A stretch of DNA of 64,000 nucleotides, from contig CP099863.1 in the NCBI GenBank assembly GCA_024134725.1, positions 3,593,258 through 3,657,257 on the forward strand. Reading direction: 5' to 3'. Source of the stretch: Bacillus sp. 1780r2a1. GTDB lineage: Bacteria; Bacillota; Bacilli; Bacillales; Bacillaceae_H. The notes beneath the pieces were generated by a model that saw only the letters and a list, made by a program, of their open reading frames with translations, did no database searches and was not told the DNA's origin. Below are positions 21,550-30,246 of the stretch, in pieces; within the stretch, counting starts at the first letter, position 1, and each line of letters begins with the position of its first letter. The position numbers and the translations under genes were made by a program.

Positions 21550-22146
21550 TTAAAATTGGGCATCAATCAGTGGTTCAAGTTTTTTCAGTGCGTTTGCTCG
21601 GTGGCTAATTTTATTCTTTTCTTCTTTCTTCAACTCCGCCATAGCACGCTTCCACTGTTCAATATAGAAAATTGGATCATAGCCAAAGCCATTTTCTCCT
21701 CTTTTCTCTTCCAAGATATATCCTTCACACGTTCCGTCTACTGTAATTGTATCTTTGCCTGGTACAGAAAGAGCCAGCGTACAATGAAACCTTGCTGTTC
21801 GTTCAGCAAACGGCACACCGTTCAACTTTTCTAGTACTTTCTCTATATTAGCATTATCATCCTTTTGTTCGCCAGCATATCGCGCTGAATACACGCCCGG
21901 TTCTCCGCCTAACGCATCAATAGATAACCCTGAATCATCCGCTATAACGGCAGTATGTAATGTATGTGAAATTGCTTCAGCTTTTAAAATGGCATTTTCA
22001 GCAAAAGTTGTTCCCGTTTCTTCAACATCAGCAATCTCAGGAAAATCAAGCAACGACTTAACTTCAATGCCTTTAGAAGAAAAAAGTGTTTGAAAATCTT
22101 TTACTTTTCCTGCATTCTTTGTTGCAATAATAACTTCTCGAACCAT
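21550..22146 (-). CDS. rdgB: Non-canonical purine NTP pyrophosphatase (ITPase family)
   Basis: A HAM1/RdgB house-cleaning enzyme that hydrolyses dITP, ITP and XTP to monophosphates. The product is 198 residues with the N-terminal [10 protein letters not shown] motif, catalytic/metal-binding [14 protein letters not shown] near residue 70 and the C-terminal [11 protein letters not shown] substrate loop. I set the start at ATG 22146, which has GGAGGAG seven bases away. The in-frame GTG at 22161 lies inside that ribosome site and is rejected. It corresponds to B. subtilis ysnA. Confidence 0.96.
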   Translation of the reverse strand: MVREVIIATKNAGKVKDFQTLFSSKGIEVKSLLDFPEIADVEETGTTFAENAILKAEAISHTLHTAVIADDSGLSIDALGGEPGVYSARYAGEQKDDNANIEKVLEKLNGVPFAERTARFHCTLALSVPGKDTITVDGTCEGYILEEKRGENGFGYDPIFYIEQWKRAMAELKKEEKNKISHRANALKKLEPLIDAQF

Positions 22147-22182
22147 CTTAATCTCCTCCACACCTAATGTTAATATCTTTTC

Positions 22183-22905
22183 TTATAGCGATTGAAGTAC
22201 TTGCTTTTGCGCTTCAATAAGGTGCTTAATTCCGCTTTCTCCCAAAGAAATTAATTCATCAAGCTCTTGCTTAGAAAACGTTGCCTCTTCACCTGTTCCC
22301 TGAAGCTCAACAAATTTACCTTGCCCTGTCATAATAATGTTCATATCAACTGCTGCAGTTGAATCTTCTTCGTAATTCAAGTCTAGAATCGCACCATGTT
22401 CATCGTGTATTCCAACAGACGTAGCAGCTAGATAATCTGTAATTGGCATTTCCTTAATCTTTTCTTCTTTAAGAAGCTTTTCAAAAGCGAGGGTCATTGC
22501 AACAAACGCTCCTGTAATAGATGCTGTACGAGTACCTCCATCAGCTTGAATAACATCACAATCAATCCAGATTGTTTTTTCGCCCACTTTATCTAAATCT
22601 ACAACTGCGCGGAGAGCACGCCCAATTAAGCGCTGGATTTCCATTGTACGCCCCGTCACTTTTCCTTTAGTAGATTCACGAATATTTCGCTGCTGCGTTG
22701 CTCTTGGAAGCATAGAATATTCAGCCGTAATCCAACCTTTTCCTTGACCACGCATAAAAGGTGGTACTCGATCATCAATACTTGCTGTACAAATTACTTT
22801 CGTATCTCCTACAGATATTAACACAGAACCTTCAGGGTGCTTTAAGTATTCCGTTTGAATGGTAACCGGACGCATTTCCTTTTGATTTCGACCATCATTG
22901 CGCAT
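22183..22905 (-). CDS. rph: Ribonuclease PH
   Basis: A 240-residue phosphorolytic 3'-5' exoribonuclease that trims tRNA 3' ends. The single PH-type RNase core shows the family motifs [14 protein letters not shown] near residue 60 and [12 protein letters not shown]-like [13 protein letters not shown] near 92-104, plus [18 protein letters not shown] around 115-132. The start ATG has AAGGAGGAG upstream. It is followed by rdgB after 36 bases. Confidence 0.97.
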   Translation of the reverse strand: MRNDGRNQKEMRPVTIQTEYLKHPEGSVLISVGDTKVICTASIDDRVPPFMRGQGKGWITAEYSMLPRATQQRNIRESTKGKVTGRTMEIQRLIGRALRAVVDLDKVGEKTIWIDCDVIQADGGTRTASITGAFVAMTLAFEKLLKEEKIKEMPITDYLAATSVGIHDEHGAILDLNYEEDSTAAVDMNIIMTGQGKFVELQGTGEEATFSKQELDELISLGESGIKHLIEAQKQVLQSL

Positions 22906-23018
22906 ATGTTCTCCTCCTTAAATATGATTTTTTTATATGTATCATTTCGTATAAAACGATGTCAAACACAACACTTTTTATTATATACCTATATCATTCA
23001 TAAGCATACCTATCCAAC

Positions 23019-23051
23019 AAGAAAAGAGGTCGCTTTTATAAGCGCACCTCT
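23019..23051 (-). terminator. Terminator after gerM
   Basis: Stem AGAGGT/ACCTCT plus CGCTT/AAGCG with one bulge and an AT loop, followed on the minus strand by TTTTC. It lies 34 bases past the gerM stop and before the rph promoter region. Confidence 0.75.
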
Positions 23052-23084
23052 CATATTTTAACCATCAATATAGTAAGAAAATTT

Positions 23085-24170
23085 TTAGAAACTTTTTGTG
23101 TTCACATTTTTCGGTCGAGAAACTGGCTCAGTTAACTTTTTTCCTTCTTCATTTGTTAACGTCTTCTTACCATCTACTTTAATCGCAACGCTCTCAACAC
23201 CTTTTTGCTCTGTCAATGAAAGGACAAGTGAATCTAATACTTGTTGAGATACTTTGCTTCCTTTCAGATTACCAAAAATGTTTTCATTGAACGTTAACGT
23301 TAACTTACCATCCGCATATTTCGGCTTAGATACAAGCTGTGCATCTGGATTAAAGTCTGTAACAAGCCCTGAAGAAGCAGATGGGCCTTCCACTAACTCA
23401 TTAACAATAGCTGTATACATATCGCTCTCATTCGCCTTGATTCGTTTCGTAACAGGAACGTAGTACGTGTGCTTCCCGTTTTGAGCTAAATAATAAACTG
23501 TAGCCGGCTTTGTTTGAGTAATATTTACAACACCTGCATTATCAAAGTTAATGCCATCCGCTCTGCTTAACCCTTCGCTAATTGGCGTATTATTAACTGG
23601 CATTGTGTCTTTATCATAACCATTAATACGAAGCTTAACTTTTTTTACTCCGTCAAACTGAGTAAGCGTCCAAGTAATCGCTTGTAAAATACGCAGTTCA
23701 TCTTCTTTTTTATAATTGGCAAACTCAGGTGAAAAATCAGCAATCATCGTCCCATCTTTTTCCAACTTTGTTCCTAATACGCGGGTATCTGCTGGCAACA
23801 CTGCGCGGAAACCATCTGGCAACAGATTTGAAACTTCTCCACCTTCAATTAAATACTCAAGGGATTGTTTTGCAACACCTTTTTCATTCGGCATAGTTAA
23901 TGTTTGAGGCACAACATAGCCATTTTTATCAATTAAATAAACTTCTGTTTTATTTTCAGCTTTAGACTTTGCTGCTTCTTTTTTTTGATCGTTTCCTTCT
24001 TTTGCTACTTTACCTTCGGTTTCCAATGCTTTTTCATCTTTAACATAGGTGACATCTTTTGGTGGATCAATTTCTGCCGTTTTTTCACCGCCAAACATCC
24101 CACACCCCGATAATAGTACCGATGTAGCTACCACTGCTGACACCATGATAAGATTTGTCTTTTTAGACAT
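23085..24170 (-). CDS. gerM: Spore germination lipoprotein GerM
   Basis: A 361-residue secreted lipoprotein. The signal peptide ends in the lipobox VLLSGC (lipidated Cys23), followed by a charged linker and two GerMN (sporulation/spore germination) domains at about residues 95-195 and 220-340. In B. subtilis GerM is made in the mother cell and links to the SpoIIQ-SpoIIIAH channel. The ATG has a GAGGAGGGG ribosome site. I found no convincing sigma-E promoter; the best -10-like run (TATACATAAT, near 24200) lacks a good -35. Confidence 0.94.
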   Translation of the reverse strand: MSKKTNLIMVSAVVATSVLLSGCGMFGGEKTAEIDPPKDVTYVKDEKALETEGKVAKEGNDQKKEAAKSKAENKTEVYLIDKNGYVVPQTLTMPNEKGVAKQSLEYLIEGGEVSNLLPDGFRAVLPADTRVLGTKLEKDGTMIADFSPEFANYKKEDELRILQAITWTLTQFDGVKKVKLRINGYDKDTMPVNNTPISEGLSRADGINFDNAGVVNITQTKPATVYYLAQNGKHTYYVPVTKRIKANESDMYTAIVNELVEGPSASSGLVTDFNPDAQLVSKPKYADGKLTLTFNENIFGNLKGSKVSQQVLDSLVLSLTEQKGVESVAIKVDGKKTLTNEEGKKLTEPVSRPKNVNTKSF

Positions 24171-24249
24171 TTCTTCCCCTCCTCAGACGGTTTGTACTAT
24201 TATGTATACGAGCCTTTTTTTATTTTAGACCGAAGGAATTTATTTTTTC

Positions 24250-24289
24250 ATACGAAAGGAGCAGCGACCTCTCACTGCTCCTTTCGTAT
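24250..24289 (-). other. Strong hairpin between racE and gerM without a T-run
   Basis: A perfect 15-bp inverted repeat (ATACGAAAGGAGCAG and complement, ten-base loop). On the transcribed minus strand it is followed by GAAAAAATAAA rather than T residues, so it is not a classical intrinsic terminator. It may protect the racE 3' end or need a factor. Confidence 0.6.
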
Positions 24290-24292
24290 TGA

Positions 24293-25087
24293 TTATAAAA
24301 CAATATGATTTACGTTATACACCGGATGTTCAAACCACTTCGATGCAATAGATTGAAAAAGCTCAACCGATCCCGTTGTAAAAAATTGATGCTCAGGTAA
24401 TTCATCGCTTGATGCTAGTAAATTACTATAGGATAAGATAGCGCTCACCTCAATCGCTGTCTCCTCACCAGAGCTTATCAGCTGGACACCACTTCCAATT
24501 ACCTGTTGAATAACTGGTCGTAACAGCGGGTAGTGAGTACATCCTAAAATCAACGTATCAATATCCGTGTTAGTCAACGGCCTTAAGGTTTCCTTTACAA
24601 TCCGTAAAGCTTCGTCACTTTCATAATTACCGCTCTCGACTAACGGTACAAATAGTGGGCAAGCTAGATTATCTACTTCTACTCGATTATGCAAAGCTTT
24701 AAGAGCATGTGTATATGCCTGGCTCTTGACCGTACCGTTTGTTCCGATGACACCTATTTTATGATTTTTCGTCACTTTAAGCGCTGCACGAGAACCAGGT
24801 TGAATGACCCCAAGTACAGGAATATCTAACTGCTGCTGAATCTCTTCAAGCACAACAGCCGTAGCTGTATTACAGGCAATGACGAGCATCTTTATATTGC
24901 GCTCTACTAAATAATTCGTCATCTCCCAAGTAAAAGCTTTCACTTCTTCACTTGGTCGGGGCCCATATGGACAGCGGGCTGTATCTCCGATATACATAAT
25001 CTGTTCTTTCGGAAGCTGTCTCATAATTTCTTTCGCAACAGTTAATCCACCTACACCTGAATCAATAACACCTATTGGTCTACTCAC
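24293..25087 (-). CDS. racE: Glutamate racemase
   Basis: A 264-residue cofactor-independent racemase making D-glutamate for peptidoglycan. The two catalytic cysteines are in VIACNTATA (near residue 74) and [11 protein letters not shown] (near residue 185); the N-terminal [10 protein letters not shown] is the family signature. The GTG start at 25087 has GAGGCGA upstream. It lies 10 bases after the MarR-family gene, so they are cotranscribed as in B. subtilis ysmB-racE. Confidence 0.97.
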   Translation of the reverse strand: MSRPIGVIDSGVGGLTVAKEIMRQLPKEQIMYIGDTARCPYGPRPSEEVKAFTWEMTNYLVERNIKMLVIACNTATAVVLEEIQQQLDIPVLGVIQPGSRAALKVTKNHKIGVIGTNGTVKSQAYTHALKALHNRVEVDNLACPLFVPLVESGNYESDEALRIVKETLRPLTNTDIDTLILGCTHYPLLRPVIQQVIGSGVQLISSGEETAIEVSAILSYSNLLASSDELPEHQFFTTGSVELFQSIASKWFEHPVYNVNHIVL

Positions 25088-25097
25088 AAAAATCGCC

Positions 25098-25538
25098 TCA
25101 TTTTTCTTTCATTTCATCATGTAATCTCTTTAATTTACCTTGAAGATCTTTTATTTCCTCTTTTGAAAAGTCACTCAGTACACCTTCTAGATAACCTCTT
25201 CTTTTATAAATGACTTCTTCAATAATTCGCTCTCCTTCCGGAAGCAAATGGATACGAACAACTCGTCTATCTTTTGGATCTTTTACTCTTATCACCAATT
25301 TGTTTTTTTCCATACGATCTACTAAATCAGTTGTGGTACTGCAAGCTAAATAAATTCGATTAGACAAATCACCAATTGTCATATCTCCACGCTCAAACAA
25401 CCACTGTAATGCAATAAATTGGGGCGGAGTAATTGAATACTGACCTAAAATTTCTCTACCTTTTTGCTTAATGATTGCTTCAATATGCCGAAGCGACCTT
25501 TCCAACTCTACTACCATGCTTTCATCTTGATCTCGCAA
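25098..25538 (-). CDS. ysmB: MarR-family transcriptional regulator (YsmB-like)
   Basis: A 146-residue winged-helix regulator of MarR type. The HTH and wing span about residues 35-105, including [21 protein letters not shown] and the wing motif [16 protein letters not shown]. Target genes are unknown. The start is TTG at 25538 with AAAGGTGG seven bases upstream. It precedes racE in the same transcript. Position matches B. subtilis ysmB. Confidence 0.9.
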   Translation of the reverse strand: MRDQDESMVVELERSLRHIEAIIKQKGREILGQYSITPPQFIALQWLFERGDMTIGDLSNRIYLACSTTTDLVDRMEKNKLVIRVKDPKDRRVVRIHLLPEGERIIEEVIYKRRGYLEGVLSDFSKEEIKDLQGKLKRLHDEMKEK

Positions 25539-25708
25539 TCATATACCACCTTTCTAACCTTCTAAGGAATTGACCTTATTTCTATTTTTATCTGAACACA
25601 TAGTGCGCTATGTATTTTCATAACCATCATATTTATTGTCCTCTTTTTCATGCTCTTTTTCAAGCTAGAACTTAAACAGCTGTGTAAAATTTAACCCTTC
25701 ATTTAGAT

Positions 25709-25743
25709 AAATAAAAAAAGAAGCTCGCATAATGAGCTTCTTT
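25709..25743 (-). terminator. Terminator after pit
   Basis: The stem AAAGAAGCTC/GAGCTTCTTT overlaps the pit stop codon and is followed on the minus strand by TTTTTTATTT. Confidence 0.9.
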
Positions 25744-26743
25744 AAAAGAATAAATCTAAGATAAAATACGCAATTGCTGCTAACGTAGCGGAGATTGGCA
25801 ACGTAATAACCCATGTAATTAGCATGCGCTGTGCCGTCCCCCACTTAACACCTTTAATACGATGAGCTGAGCCAACACCAAGGATTGATGATGAAATAAC
25901 ATGCGTCGTACTAACTGGTAGGTGAATAAAAGTCGCTCCAAAAATAATCGCTGCACCGGTTAAATCTGCTGCTACACCGTTTACCGGGCGAATCTTCATA
26001 ATCTTACCACCAACTGTTTTGATGATTTTCCAACCACCAACAGATGTTCCAATTCCCATTGCTAATGCACAAGAGAGCTGTACCCACCACTGAATATCAG
26101 TTGAGCTCTGCATGTTATTTGCAATTAAAGCCATTGTAATAATCCCCATCGCTTTTTGAGCATCGTTCGTTCCGTGAGTGTAAGATTGTAATGCCGCTGT
26201 TAAGATTTGAACATGTCGAAACTGCTTGTTAGTCTTAGATAAATTGCTATTATGTTTAAAGACTAACTTTATAATGGTATATACAATATAACCAACCACA
26301 AAAGCAAGAATTGGTGAGAAGATAAGAGCTTGAATAATTTTGATAAAACCACCATAGTTTAACGCACCAAATCCCGCTGCTGCAATGGCAGCTCCTGCAA
26401 TAGCACCGATAATAGCATGAGAAGAACTACTAGGTATTCCGTAGTACCACGTAATTAAATTCCACGCAATTGCAGCGATTAACGCAGCTAGTATTACAAC
26501 GGATCCATTTTGAAGTGTAAATGGATCAACGATATCTTTTGTAATTGTTTTTGCAACTCCTGTAAAAGTCATTGCGCCTACAAAGTTCATTGTTGCCGCC
26601 ATAATAATGGCATGTCTAGGCTTTAACGCTTTTGTTGAAACAGACGTAGCAATTGCATTTGCTGTATCATGAAATCCGTTGATAAAATCAAAGGCAAGCG
26701 CTCCAACAACAACAAGGATAGTTAAAAGTAACAGTGAATCCAA
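25742..26743 (-). CDS. pit: Low-affinity inorganic phosphate transporter (Pit)
   Basis: A 333-residue PiT-family permease moving metal-phosphate complexes with protons. It has about ten membrane segments. The two duplicated PiT signatures are visible: GFHDTANAIATSVSTKAL near residue 23 and HGTNDAQKAMGIITMAL near 190. The length equals B. subtilis Pit. The start is TTG at 26743 with AAAGGGG upstream. The gene lies 13 bases downstream of the PhoU-like partner, the usual pit arrangement. Confidence 0.96.
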   Translation of the reverse strand: MDSLLLLTILVVVGALAFDFINGFHDTANAIATSVSTKALKPRHAIIMAATMNFVGAMTFTGVAKTITKDIVDPFTLQNGSVVILAALIAAIAWNLITWYYGIPSSSSHAIIGAIAGAAIAAAGFGALNYGGFIKIIQALIFSPILAFVVGYIVYTIIKLVFKHNSNLSKTNKQFRHVQILTAALQSYTHGTNDAQKAMGIITMALIANNMQSSTDIQWWVQLSCALAMGIGTSVGGWKIIKTVGGKIMKIRPVNGVAADLTGAAIIFGATFIHLPVSTTHVISSSILGVGSAHRIKGVKWGTAQRMLITWVITLPISATLAAIAYFILDLFF

Positions 26744-26756
26744 TTTTATTGCCCCT

Positions 26757-27374
26757 TTACGCGTTCTTCATGATAACTGTTTCTAAGTTATTAGCAACAG
26801 TCTGACAGTAATCTGCCACTTCTTCTAATATTTCATAAATTTCTTTATACTGAATTACTTTAATTGGATCTTTACATGTAGAAAACAGTTGCTTCAATGC
26901 TTTTCTATATAAAATATCGCATTGAGACTCATACTCTTTAATTTTAATTGCATGTGCACTAATTTGAGATAATTTCTTTTCAGATAAAAGATTGATTGTT
27001 ACTAAAATTTCTGCTGCACAGCTTTGAATATTCTTCACAAATTCTTTTACATATTCATCAAATTTTGCAATTGAGTAAATTTCCAGCATAGCAGCAAAAT
27101 TATCAATACCATCTAATACGTCATCTAGACTCATCGCTAATTGTAAAATATCCTCACGTTCAATCGGTGTGATAAATGCTTTATTTAGTTCTGTAATTAC
27201 TGTATGAACATACTGGTCACCTTTTGATTCGTATGCTTTTAATACATTAGCGAATTCTTTTAAATCTGATACATTGTTTAATTCAAAGTTACCTAAAAAG
27301 TCAGCTGATTCTTTTAGGTTTTGAGCAATATCAAGCAACATTTCAGAAAATTTGTCTTTTTTCCTTTTAATCAC
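26757..27374 (-). CDS. ykaA: PhoU-like DUF47 protein, Pit accessory (YkaA-like)
   Basis: A 205-residue all-helical DUF47/PhoU-related protein (starts MIKRKKDKFSEML), the usual partner encoded before pit; it probably modulates phosphate uptake. I set the start at GTG 27374, with GGAGG seven bases upstream and the same length as B. subtilis YkaA; an in-frame TTG at 27392 precedes that ribosome site and is rejected. In B. subtilis the pair lies elsewhere, so its presence between ysmB and gerE is a local difference. Confidence 0.93.
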   Translation of the reverse strand: MIKRKKDKFSEMLLDIAQNLKESADFLGNFELNNVSDLKEFANVLKAYESKGDQYVHTVITELNKAFITPIEREDILQLAMSLDDVLDGIDNFAAMLEIYSIAKFDEYVKEFVKNIQSCAAEILVTINLLSEKKLSQISAHAIKIKEYESQCDILYRKALKQLFSTCKDPIKVIQYKEIYEILEEVADYCQTVANNLETVIMKNA

Positions 27375-27721
27375 GGTAAAGCCTCCATCCAATTTATTAA
27401 CCTCTATAAGGACTCGTTATATGTAATTTTTTTAGTCCCTATTTTAATCAAGCTTTTATCATAGATTATGTCTTTTTACATCATTCGACAAAAACTTAGC
27501 TTTTTCACTGAATTTTTTAATACCAAAACAAAAATTACTCCTATTATGCATGAATGTCAATATGTTTTCAGATGAATTGTAAAGACTTAACTTTACAATT
27601 TTATTCCCTTATTATACAAATCCTTGTTGTATCAAGGGATAACAAACAATTGGATAATATTGAGATTTACAAACTTTTAACATTTTTGTTTATTCAGAAA
27701 ATTAAATCGAAATCAAGAAGA
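27375..27721 (-). promoter_or_regulatory. Upstream region of ykaA-pit with 9-bp dyad
   Basis: This gap of about 350 bases has no supported gene. It contains a perfect inverted repeat ATTGTAAAG-N6-CTTTACAAT at 27576-27599 and, 16 bases further toward ykaA on the minus strand, a TTGACA hexamer without a good -10 at the right spacing. The dyad could be an operator; I do not recognise it as a Pho box. Confidence 0.35.
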
Positions 27722-27745
27722 AGGGGAGTACTTAAATTCTCCCCT
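27722..27745 (-). terminator. Terminator after the PBP gene
   Basis: The stem AGGGGAG/CTCCCCT with a 10-base loop, 21 bases past the stop. On the minus strand it is followed by TCTTCTTGATTT, a moderate T-rich tail; the tail is better on the plus strand. Confidence 0.65.
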
Positions 27746-27765
27746 CTTTTTTTCTTATTTAATTG

Positions 27766-29763
27766 TTATGTTTGATTAAATATATTTTTCACCTTTGGCG
27801 TAACATCATGACTACCTTTTTTTACATCCTCAACCATCATAGCTACCAGTAAATGCGGTGACTCCGTATCGACTGCTACAAACCAACCATTCTCTTTTCC
27901 TTTTTCCCCTTGAGAAAGTTTTAACTCTGCTGTACCAGTTTTTCCAGCAAGTGTTAAACCATTTATCTTCGCTTCTTTTGCTGTGCCATTAGAATCTTCA
28001 ATAACACCAATCAGACTTTCCTTAATGTTTAAAGCTGCTTCATTGCTCATTACATCTTTCTTCCAAAATTCTAGCTCTGCTTCTTCATTCATAATAAGCT
28101 TTGGTTTAATCATATTACCATCGTTTACAATAGAAGAATAAATAGATGCTAGATGGAGAGGACTAACCTGTACTTCTCCTTGTCCATACGCTGAATTTGC
28201 TAAAAGAAGTTCAGAGTCTATAGAATTACTTTGTGAAATTTTAGATGTTTGAAACGGAAAATCAATTGGTAACTTTTCGTTAAAGCCGAATTTTTCACTA
28301 CCTTGCTCAAACGCTTTTACTCCTAATTCTGTTATGGCTTGGGCAAAATAAATATTATCTGATGTGACAAGCGCATCTCGAAAATTCACATTAGGCTGAC
28401 TGCCTACACGTGTGATATAAAAATCACCCCAACCGCTATCTTTTTGCCATTTATCACCGATTTTCCTCTTTTCGCTCAAATCAAATTTCCCACTATCAGC
28501 AATCAGTGCTGCAGATAATAATTTAAATGTAGAGCCAGGTGAATATGTTTTGTTAAAACGATTTAATAGCGGCTTATCTGCATCGTTAGATAATTTACTA
28601 TACTCTGTAGATGTAATTCCCAAAGAAAAATGGTTTGGGTTAAAAGAAGGTGCACTAACCATTCCTAATACATCTCCTGTTAAAGGATGAATTGCAACTC
28701 CTAGACCCTTTTCGCCTTTTACTTGTTCATACAGCTTTTTTTGCATATCTGCATCTACCGTCAGCTTCAAGTCTTTTCCATTTTCAACTTTCTTACTTGC
28801 AATTTCTTTTTTTATGTTACCATCAGAACCGATAATTGAAATGATGGCTCCATCTTTGGCACGCAAGGTCTTTTCATATTGAGCTTCTATACCAATTAAA
28901 CCAGCGCTAGACTGGGAGTTGTACCCTTCACCTTTGTGTTCTGTTAAAAACTCTTCCGTCACGGGAGCTACATAACCTACTAGATGTGCACATGCTTCAG
29001 CACACGGATAAATACGTGCAGGTACATTATTTATTTGAACTCCTTCAACACTTAGAAGCTGCTCTTCTCCTTTTAAAGCTTCTTCTTCCGTCATGGTTTT
29101 GATTGGTACAAACTGGTCTTCTTTTACCCATGAAGCGTTAAGCGCCTTATCAATTTCTTCAGTAGATATATTTAAAAGCTTGCTTAAGCTCTCTTTATTC
29201 TCATCTAATTTTGCATTAAACTTTGCTGGCACAATTCCTATTTGAGAAGCATTTCCATTCTGAGCTAAATAGCTTCCAGAACGATCAGTAATCTCTCCAC
29301 GTTCAGCTCGTAATGTTCTAACGCTTACTTCATCTCCTTGTGTCATTTCATCAAAAATCATATTAGGTTTCCAAGATACGTTCCACGTGCTTTGATCACC
29401 AACTTTTTCTTCAACCAATAGCACATTTTCTTTAAAAGAAATTTTACCAGCTACCGTATCCATGCTTATTTCAAACGGCAAAGAAATTTCACTATTTTCT
29501 GGCTTTTCTTCAGATTTTATAATCTTTACTTTTAAATTGGTTACTTCAGCTGCATTATAAATCTTTTGATATCTAGCTACAAACTCATCTTTTGCCAAAT
29601 CTTTTTTAGCTTCTTGAGATAGATAAGAATACATGTCTTCAAATTTTTGGTCATTCCAAAGCTTCACATATTGTTTAAAGCGATCGTTTGCTGCTTCTTC
29701 ATTTGAACAGCCCGCTATAATCATGATTAACAGCATCAAACAAAGCATTTTAAATCTTTTCAT
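27766..29763 (-). CDS. pbpC: Class B penicillin-binding lipoprotein (MecA/PBP3-like transpeptidase)
   Basis: A 665-residue membrane-anchored DD-transpeptidase cross-linking peptidoglycan outside the cell. It begins with a signal peptide and lipobox IIAGC (Cys19), then an NTF2-like MecA_N domain (about 25-145), a PBP-dimer domain (about 150-320) and the transpeptidase. Active-site motifs are intact: STFK (Ser411), SDN (468-470) and KTGTA (608-612). The architecture matches B. subtilis PbpC (PBP3), which is intrinsically less beta-lactam sensitive in related families. It stands alone, divergent from a small ORF, inside a block not present here in B. subtilis. The symbol is by similarity. Confidence 0.93.
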   Translation of the reverse strand: MKRFKMLCLMLLIMIIAGCSNEEAANDRFKQYVKLWNDQKFEDMYSYLSQEAKKDLAKDEFVARYQKIYNAAEVTNLKVKIIKSEEKPENSEISLPFEISMDTVAGKISFKENVLLVEEKVGDQSTWNVSWKPNMIFDEMTQGDEVSVRTLRAERGEITDRSGSYLAQNGNASQIGIVPAKFNAKLDENKESLSKLLNISTEEIDKALNASWVKEDQFVPIKTMTEEEALKGEEQLLSVEGVQINNVPARIYPCAEACAHLVGYVAPVTEEFLTEHKGEGYNSQSSAGLIGIEAQYEKTLRAKDGAIISIIGSDGNIKKEIASKKVENGKDLKLTVDADMQKKLYEQVKGEKGLGVAIHPLTGDVLGMVSAPSFNPNHFSLGITSTEYSKLSNDADKPLLNRFNKTYSPGSTFKLLSAALIADSGKFDLSEKRKIGDKWQKDSGWGDFYITRVGSQPNVNFRDALVTSDNIYFAQAITELGVKAFEQGSEKFGFNEKLPIDFPFQTSKISQSNSIDSELLLANSAYGQGEVQVSPLHLASIYSSIVNDGNMIKPKLIMNEEAELEFWKKDVMSNEAALNIKESLIGVIEDSNGTAKEAKINGLTLAGKTGTAELKLSQGEKGKENGWFVAVDTESPHLLVAMMVEDVKKGSHDVTPKVKNIFNQT

Positions 29764-29956
29764 CGATTCATCCCCTTCACTTGTACTTTTTTCCTTTAAT
29801 ATTAAATTTTACATATACATTCTCAATTTAAGCAACTTTTTTCGTTCATTTGTTATACATCATACACATATGATTGTTTTCGACAAAAATTCAAGATGTT
29901 TTGCGAAATTTTTTTGAACAATTTGTGAATATTTTGTGTCTATTTTGTTAATCATT

Positions 29957-29965
29957 TGATATAAT
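29957..29965 (+). promoter_or_regulatory. Extended -10 promoter for the 68-aa ORF
   Basis: TGATATAAT is an exact extended -10, 35 bases upstream of the GTG at 30000. The -35 region is weak. Confidence 0.55.
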
Positions 29966-29999
29966 AAGTGTAAGAAGTTGTAAACAGGAGGCGATTAAA

Positions 30000-30206
30000 G
30001 TGAAAAAGTTCTTACAGTTTTACTTTTTATTTAGTTCTCTGTTCTGTTTTGGAAGCGTTTTCGTTTTGTTTCTCGTAAAAGAATATTATTTCGCACCTTT
30101 GTTTTTAACATTAGGATGCTTAAATATCTTCTTATTTAAAGTCTATATCCAGCAAACTAAAAAAGTCGATCAAGCTGTTCCTACTAAACCAAAACCAACA
30201 ACCTAA
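30000..30206 (+). CDS. Small two-segment membrane protein, unknown function
   Basis: A 68-residue ORF beginning GTG with AGGAGGCGATTAAA upstream, an ideal ribosome site. The product has two hydrophobic segments (about residues 4-25 and 28-48) and a polar tail rich in Lys, Thr and Pro. It has its own promoter and a strong terminator, so it is very likely expressed. I do not recognise a family. It is divergent from the PBP gene, so an envelope role is possible but is only inferred from position. Confidence 0.75.
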   Translation: MKKFLQFYFLFSSLFCFGSVFVLFLVKEYYFAPLFLTLGCLNIFLFKVYIQQTKKVDQAVPTKPKPTT

Positions 30207-30238
30207 AAAGCCGCTCTTTTATGAGTCGGCTTTTTTTT
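30206..30238. terminator. Bidirectional terminator between the 68-aa ORF and ssuD
   Basis: The stem AAAAGCCG-CTC/GAG-CGGCTTTT with one bulge, followed by eight T residues on the plus strand and an A-run on the other side. It serves the convergent genes. Confidence 0.88.
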
Positions 30239-30246
30239 ATTATCTA

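Noticed and set aside
24171-24230. Sigma-E promoter for gerM
   Set aside because: TATACATAAT resembles a -10 but the -35 is poor and the spacing is short.
27500-27575. TTGACA before ykaA as its promoter
   Set aside because: The best hexamer at 16-18 bases is TAATTT or AATTTT, too weak to call.
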